Positions 60,560-64,000 of a stretch of DNA of 64,000 nucleotides are shown here, one piece after another. Every line of letters starts with the position of its first letter. Position 1 is the first letter of the stretch. The notes below the pieces were generated by a model that saw nothing but the letters and a program-made list of their open reading frames with translations, made no database searches and was not told the origin of the DNA. Location: positions 186,001-250,000 of the forward strand of contig NZ_SZZM01000006.1 of assembly GCF_005281615.1 (NCBI RefSeq), given 5' to 3'. The translations under genes and the position numbers were made by a program. Source of the DNA: Rhodoligotrophos defluvii (lineage in GTDB: Bacteria; Pseudomonadota; Alphaproteobacteria; Rhizobiales; Im1).

Positions 60560-60717
60560 CGGGAACGTCACGGCTGATGAACCCTCTTCCCCCGGGAACG
60601 CAAGCCTGCACAAAACGCGTTGTCAAAGCCTTAACTATGTCGAAGACACTTGGCAATGTGATCGATGTTCACCTTGTCGCCAGGTCACAGGCTGCCCTCC
60701 TTGCCGTGAATTCGTCG

Positions 60718-61674
60718 CTACAGATTGCGGCCAATGGCCAGGAACTTTTCGCGGCGGGCATGGCGCAGTTCTTCGGGCGCCAGGTTTTGTAAACGGTCCA
60801 GGTGACTGGAAATCGCCTCGCCGACCGCGGTCATGATCTGTTCCGGTGCGCGATGGGCGCCACCCACCGGCTCGTGGATGATTTCGTCGATGACGCCGAG
60901 CCGCTTCAAGTCATCGGCGGTAATCTTCATGGCCGTTGCCGCATCTTTGGCGCGAGTGGAATCGCGCCAAAGGATGGAGGACGCGCCTTCGGGCGAAATC
61001 ACGGAATAGATGGAATGCTCAAGCATGAGCACCACATTGGCCGTGGCCAGCGCCACGGCGCCACCAGAGCCGCCTTCGCCGATGATGATCGAGACCAGGG
61101 GCACACCGACGCGCAGGCAACATTCCGTCGACCGGGCGATGGCTTCGGCCTGGCCACGTTCCTCTGCGCCGATGCCAGGATAGGCGCCGGCGGTGTCGAC
61201 AAAGGTGATGACGGGCAACTCGAACCGGTCGGCCAGCTCCATGAGCCGGACCGCCTTCCGGTACCCTTCTGGCCGGGCCATGCCGAAATTGTGCTTCAGG
61301 CGAGAGGCGGTATCGGCGCCTTTCTCCTGGCCGATGATCATCACCGGCATGCCCTTGAACCGGGCCGGTCCGCCGAGGATCGCCCTGTCCTCGGCGAATT
61401 TGCGGTCGCCAGCCAGGGGGGTGAAGTCGGTGAACAGAAAGCGGGTGTAGTCGAGGAAATGTGGCCGCTCGGGATGCCGCGCCACCTGCATCTTCTGCCA
61501 GGGCTGCAGAGACTCGTAGAGCTGGGCCAGACTGCGGGCGGTCTTCTGCTCGAGCTGCCGCACCTCCTCCTCGATCTGCATCGAGGAGCCGTTGGCGGCA
61601 GCGATCGCCTTGAGTTCGGCAATTTTGCCTTCGAGCTCGGCGATCGAGCTTTCGAAGTCGAGAAAAGTACGCAT
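60718..61674 (-). CDS. accA: Acetyl-CoA carboxylase carboxyltransferase subunit alpha
   Basis: 318 residues. With AccD it transfers CO2 from carboxybiotin to acetyl-CoA for fatty acid synthesis. Segments: [19 protein letters not shown] at the N-terminus, [55 protein letters not shown] and [40 protein letters not shown] in pieces. The ATG at 61674 fits the family start; the open frame extends to 61716. Confidence 0.97.
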   Translation of the reverse strand: MRTFLDFESSIAELEGKIAELKAIAAANGSSMQIEEEVRQLEQKTARSLAQLYESLQPWQKMQVARHPERPHFLDYTRFLFTDFTPLAGDRKFAEDRAILGGPARFKGMPVMIIGQEKGADTASRLKHNFGMARPEGYRKAVRLMELADRFELPVITFVDTAGAYPGIGAEERGQAEAIARSTECCLRVGVPLVSIIIGEGGSGGAVALATANVVLMLEHSIYSVISPEGASSILWRDSTRAKDAATAMKITADDLKRLGVIDEIIHEPVGGAHRAPEQIMTAVGEAISSHLDRLQNLAPEELRHARREKFLAIGRNL

Positions 61675-61764
61675 TCCCTGTCTTGCATCCCCTGGCGTGA
61701 ATGGGCCCAAGCACATATAGGGCGCACTGGCCGGGGCGGACAGTGGCGAGGCGCGCGGAGGATG

Positions 61765-62700
61765 TCAACCGGCCAGCGGATGCTGAGCGAGCACTTGCTT
61801 CAGCCGCTCAGCCAGCACATGCGTGTAGATTTGGGTTGTCGAGATATCGGCGTGCCCCAGCATCTGCTGGACAGCACGGAGGTCGGCACCGCCCGCGAGC
61901 AGATGGCTGGCGAAGGCATGGCGCAGCACGTGAGGCGAGACCAAGTTCGGGTCGAGGCCGGCACGCGCCGCGAGCCCCTTCAGCTCCTGGGCGAAGTATT
62001 GGCGGGTGATGTGACCGCTCTCGCCATGCGAAGGGAATAGCCAGGGAGAGCTTTCCGTGCTTTCCGCACCCTCGGCCGCTACGACCCTATAGAGGTCGAC
62101 CGCCTTACGAGCTGCCGTGCTCAGCGGCACCAGCCGCTCGCGGCCGCCCTTGCCGCGAATGGTGAGGAACCGTTCATCGGCCTTGGCTGTGAGAACGGTG
62201 AGCGAGACCAGTTCCGAGACCCGCAGACCGGTTGCGTACAGGAGCTCCAGGAGGCAATGCAAGCGGGCTGCGCGCAGGCGGTCACCCGGCAAGCGAGCAT
62301 AGTCCACCTCCTGGCGCGCCAAGGCGAGCAGCTGGTCTACCTGCTGGACCGAGAGCACCTTTGGCAGAGCCCGCCTCGGACGTGGGCTTTCGAGCACCGC
62401 CGTGGGATCATCCGCCCGAATTCCTTCGGCATAGAGAAAGCGGTGGAATTGGCGGAGGGCGGAGAGCCGGCGAGCGGCCGTGGTCGCGGAGAGGCCGGCC
62501 GCTTCGAGCGCGCCGAGATAGGCGCGCAGATCATCGCTCCCGGCATCGGCAATGGTGCGCCGCCGCTCCACGAGGAACCCTCGGTAGTCGCCGAGGTCAC
62601 GCGCATAGGCGTCCAGCGTGTTCTCCGCTGCACCCCGCTCGGCACTCAGCATCTCGAGAAAGCTCTCGATCAGCCGTCCGTCAGCGGAAAAGCCTGTCAC
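61765..62700 (-). CDS. xerD: Tyrosine recombinase XerD
   Basis: 311 residues, starting with GTG at 62700. Resolves chromosome dimers at dif with XerC, controlled by FtsK. N-terminal SAM-like core-binding domain ESFLEMLSAERGAAENTLDAYARDL. Catalytic residues: Arg in YATGLRVSELVSL, Lys in IRGKGGRERLVPL, His-x-x-Arg in HVLRHAFASHLLAGG, His in LGHADISTTQIYTHV with the nucleophilic Tyr. AGCAGGTG precedes the start. It overlaps the small membrane peptide gene by 20 bp. Confidence 0.97.
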   Translation of the reverse strand: MTGFSADGRLIESFLEMLSAERGAAENTLDAYARDLGDYRGFLVERRRTIADAGSDDLRAYLGALEAAGLSATTAARRLSALRQFHRFLYAEGIRADDPTAVLESPRPRRALPKVLSVQQVDQLLALARQEVDYARLPGDRLRAARLHCLLELLYATGLRVSELVSLTVLTAKADERFLTIRGKGGRERLVPLSTAARKAVDLYRVVAAEGAESTESSPWLFPSHGESGHITRQYFAQELKGLAARAGLDPNLVSPHVLRHAFASHLLAGGADLRAVQQMLGHADISTTQIYTHVLAERLKQVLAQHPLAG

Positions 62701-62821
62701 TGGGCACCTGCTTCACCACGGTGCTCTGCTCGGGCCTCATGGTCGACAGCGCATAGACAGCACCATAGACGAGGCCACCCAGGCACCCGAGAATCAGCAG
62801 GAATCTTAGACTACCGGGCAT
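62681..62821 (-). CDS. Small single-pass membrane protein upstream of xerD
   Basis: 46 codons plus stop: ATG at 62821, TGA ending at 62681. The sequence opens MPGSLRFLLILGCLGGLVYG, a hydrophobic segment (about residues 6-26), and ends EQSTVVKQVPSDRLFR. The layout (short helix, then a polar tail ending VPxDR-L/F-basic) resembles small proteins encoded between aroK and xerD in other Hyphomicrobiales. Function unknown. Its 3' end overlaps the GTG start of xerD, suggesting coupled translation. Confidence 0.7.
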   Translation of the reverse strand: MPGSLRFLLILGCLGGLVYGAVYALSTMRPEQSTVVKQVPSDRLFR

Positions 62822-63005
62822 TTTTGCCGCAAACTCCAAATAGCCCGAGACCTACGATCCGTTCACCTCTCATGGATAACGCCTCCGCCGTGGGCGGGCA
62901 AGTAACGGACTGATTATCAGCCTTGCCATTCGTGTTGCTCTTTGCGATCGGTGCGGCAAGGGTCTAAAACCGAACCGCACGGACCTGCAGGAGTGTCCAG
63001 ACGTC

Positions 63006-63599
63006 ATGACCGCCAGCTCTCTCGTCAAGATATCCGACCTGGAGCGGACCGTTGCCGACAGTCTCGGTGGCCGCTGCATCGTCCTCATCGGCCTGATGGG
63101 CGCGGGCAAAACCACTGTCGGACGGAGGCTGGCGCAGCGGCTCGGCCTGCGCTTTGTAGATGCGGACCACGAAATCGAGGCCGCTGCCGGCAAGACCATA
63201 CCGGAGATTTTCGCCGATCATGGGGAGCCCTATTTTCGGGAAGGCGAGCGGCGCGTGATCCAGCGCCTGCTTTTGGAAGGGCCGCAGGTATTGGCGACGG
63301 GTGGCGGCGCCTATATGGACGAATCAACCCGCGGGGCGATTCGCGCTCACGGCATCTCCGTTTGGTTGCGGGCCGAGCTCAGCGTGCTGATGAAACGGGT
63401 GCGGCGCCGATCGAACCGGCCCCTGCTCTATAGCGATGACCCGGAGGGCGTGATGCAGCGGCTGATGGACCAGCGGCATCCGATATACGCTCAGGCGGAC
63501 ATCACGATCGAGAGCCGCGATGTCCCGCATGATCAGGTGGTGAACGACATACTGCGCGCCTTGGCCGACAAGGCCTCGCCAGCAGACGAGAGGCCATGA
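63006..63599 (+). CDS. aroK: Shikimate kinase
   Basis: 197 residues. Phosphorylates shikimate in aromatic amino acid synthesis. P-loop IVLIGLMGAGKTTVGRRLA at about residues 25-43; FVDADHEIEAAAGKTIPEIF holds the DxD-type shikimate-binding Asp; LATGGGAYMDE and RRRSNRPLL (lid region) follow. Divergent from xerD and the small protein; its stop overlaps the aroB ATG (TGATG). Confidence 0.97.
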   Translation: MTASSLVKISDLERTVADSLGGRCIVLIGLMGAGKTTVGRRLAQRLGLRFVDADHEIEAAAGKTIPEIFADHGEPYFREGERRVIQRLLLEGPQVLATGGGAYMDESTRGAIRAHGISVWLRAELSVLMKRVRRRSNRPLLYSDDPEGVMQRLMDQRHPIYAQADITIESRDVPHDQVVNDILRALADKASPADERP

Positions 63600-64000
63600 T
63601 GGAACATTCAGCGGCCGAGACCAGTGCGCCGACGGCGCGGACCGGGGCGGCTGAAACGGTCATGGTGGAGTTGGGCGATCGCCGCTATCCCGTCCACGTG
63701 GGCCCGGCTCTGCTGGCGCGGGCGGGTGAGCTGGTCCGGCCGTTGCTGGCTCGGCCGCATACTGCCGTGGTCACTGACGAGACCGTGGCAGCGCTGCATC
63801 TCGAAAGGCTGCAAGCCTCGCTAGCTGCCACGGGCATCTCGGCTGAGGTCATCATTGTGCCGCCGGGCGAGCAGAGCAAAAGCTTCGCCGCTTTGGAGAG
63901 GGTCTGCGACAGCCTGCTCGGCGCGGCGATCGAGCGGCGCGACCATGTCATCGCCCTGGGCGGCGGGGTGATCGGCGATCTGGTCGGCTTCGCCGCCGCC
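63599..64000 (+). CDS. aroB: 3-dehydroquinate synthase (partial, 3' end outside window)
   Basis: The first 134 codons. Converts DAHP to 3-dehydroquinate. Visible: VELGDRRYPVHVGPALLARAGELV, HTAVVTDETVAALH, IIVPPGEQSKSFAALERVCDSLL and RRDHVIALGGGVIGDLVGFAAA (NAD-binding GGG). About two thirds of the protein, including the metal ligands, lies beyond the edge. The ATG overlaps the aroK stop. The first 20 residues (Ala/Thr-rich) are longer than in many homologues. Confidence 0.96.
   Translation, partial: MEHSAAETSAPTARTGAAETVMVELGDRRYPVHVGPALLARAGELVRPLLARPHTAVVTDETVAALHLERLQASLAATGISAEVIIVPPGEQSKSFAALERVCDSLLGAAIERRDHVIALGGGVIGDLVGFAAA

Noticed and set aside
1-64000. tRNA, rRNA, insertion sequences, phage integration sites
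   Set aside because: Intergenic gaps were read for cloverleaf ends, terminal repeats and transposase motifs. None was convincing. The only recombinase is the housekeeping xerD.

Overview
The window is a GC-rich, densely coded stretch of an alphaproteobacterial chromosome, most likely from a methylotroph of the Hyphomicrobiales (Rhizobiales). Two things suggest this. The left third holds the tetrahydromethanopterin (H4MPT)/methanofuran C1-oxidation pathway, with formate-tetrahydrofolate ligase at one end and malyl-CoA lyase (serine cycle) at the other. The right half carries housekeeping synteny typical of this class (DUF4167-prmC-prfA-rodZ-ptsP-lysC / ubiG-DUF1178-nitrilase-grxC-comF-methyltransferase-mutT-argJ-ppiC / secA ... 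accA-xerD / aroK-aroB). No tRNA, rRNA, CRISPR array, insertion sequence or prophage was seen.

Region 1 (1-21.3 kb) is the C1 island. A leftward operon encodes a pterin-4a-carbinolamine dehydratase and the formyltransferase/hydrolase complex (fhcB, fhcA, fhcD, fhcC), followed by ftfL (cut by the window edge). Divergent from it runs beta-RFAP synthase, mtdB, an ATP-grasp ligase, mch, a RimK-type ATP-grasp ligase, a CitG-like protein and fae, ending in a strong terminator. An ArsR-type regulator and a DUF1127 protein sit in the middle. A second leftward operon carries the cofactor-making genes: MfnF-like, MfnB-FolB fusion, MfnE-like kinase, DmrB-like flavoprotein, a dihydropteroate-synthase-like protein and a DUF447 protein. 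A HisA-like gene diverges from it. Together they condense formaldehyde with H4MPT (Fae), oxidise it (MtdB, Mch), transfer and release formate (Fhc), and re-fix formate on tetrahydrofolate (FtfL) for the serine cycle, which MclA closes. Similar palindromes with TCGGGC half-sites lie at the fhc/RFAP-synthase promoter and at the arsR/DUF1127 promoter, so a common operator is possible.

Region 2 (21.4-28.3 kb): slipin/NfeD membrane pair, a FAD-Rieske oxidoreductase, a glutathione transferase divergent from a LysR regulator with an operator-like inverted repeat, and acetate kinase.

Region 3 (28.6-35.4 kb): a complete branched-chain-amino-acid-type ABC importer operon (livG, livH, livM, binding protein, livF) with an acyl-CoA synthetase inserted after livG and translationally coupled to it.

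Region 4 (35.7-41.9 kb): envelope and stress genes (SleB-type hydrolase lipoprotein, DUF2157/GDYXXLXY pair, DUF3750, UspA, LOG-family, DUF4167).

Region 5 (42.4-64 kb): translation termination, cell shape, PTS-Ntr, amino acid synthesis, ubiquinone, redox, protein export, fatty acid synthesis, chromosome dimer resolution and shikimate genes. It includes a 46-residue membrane peptide gene between xerD and aroK.
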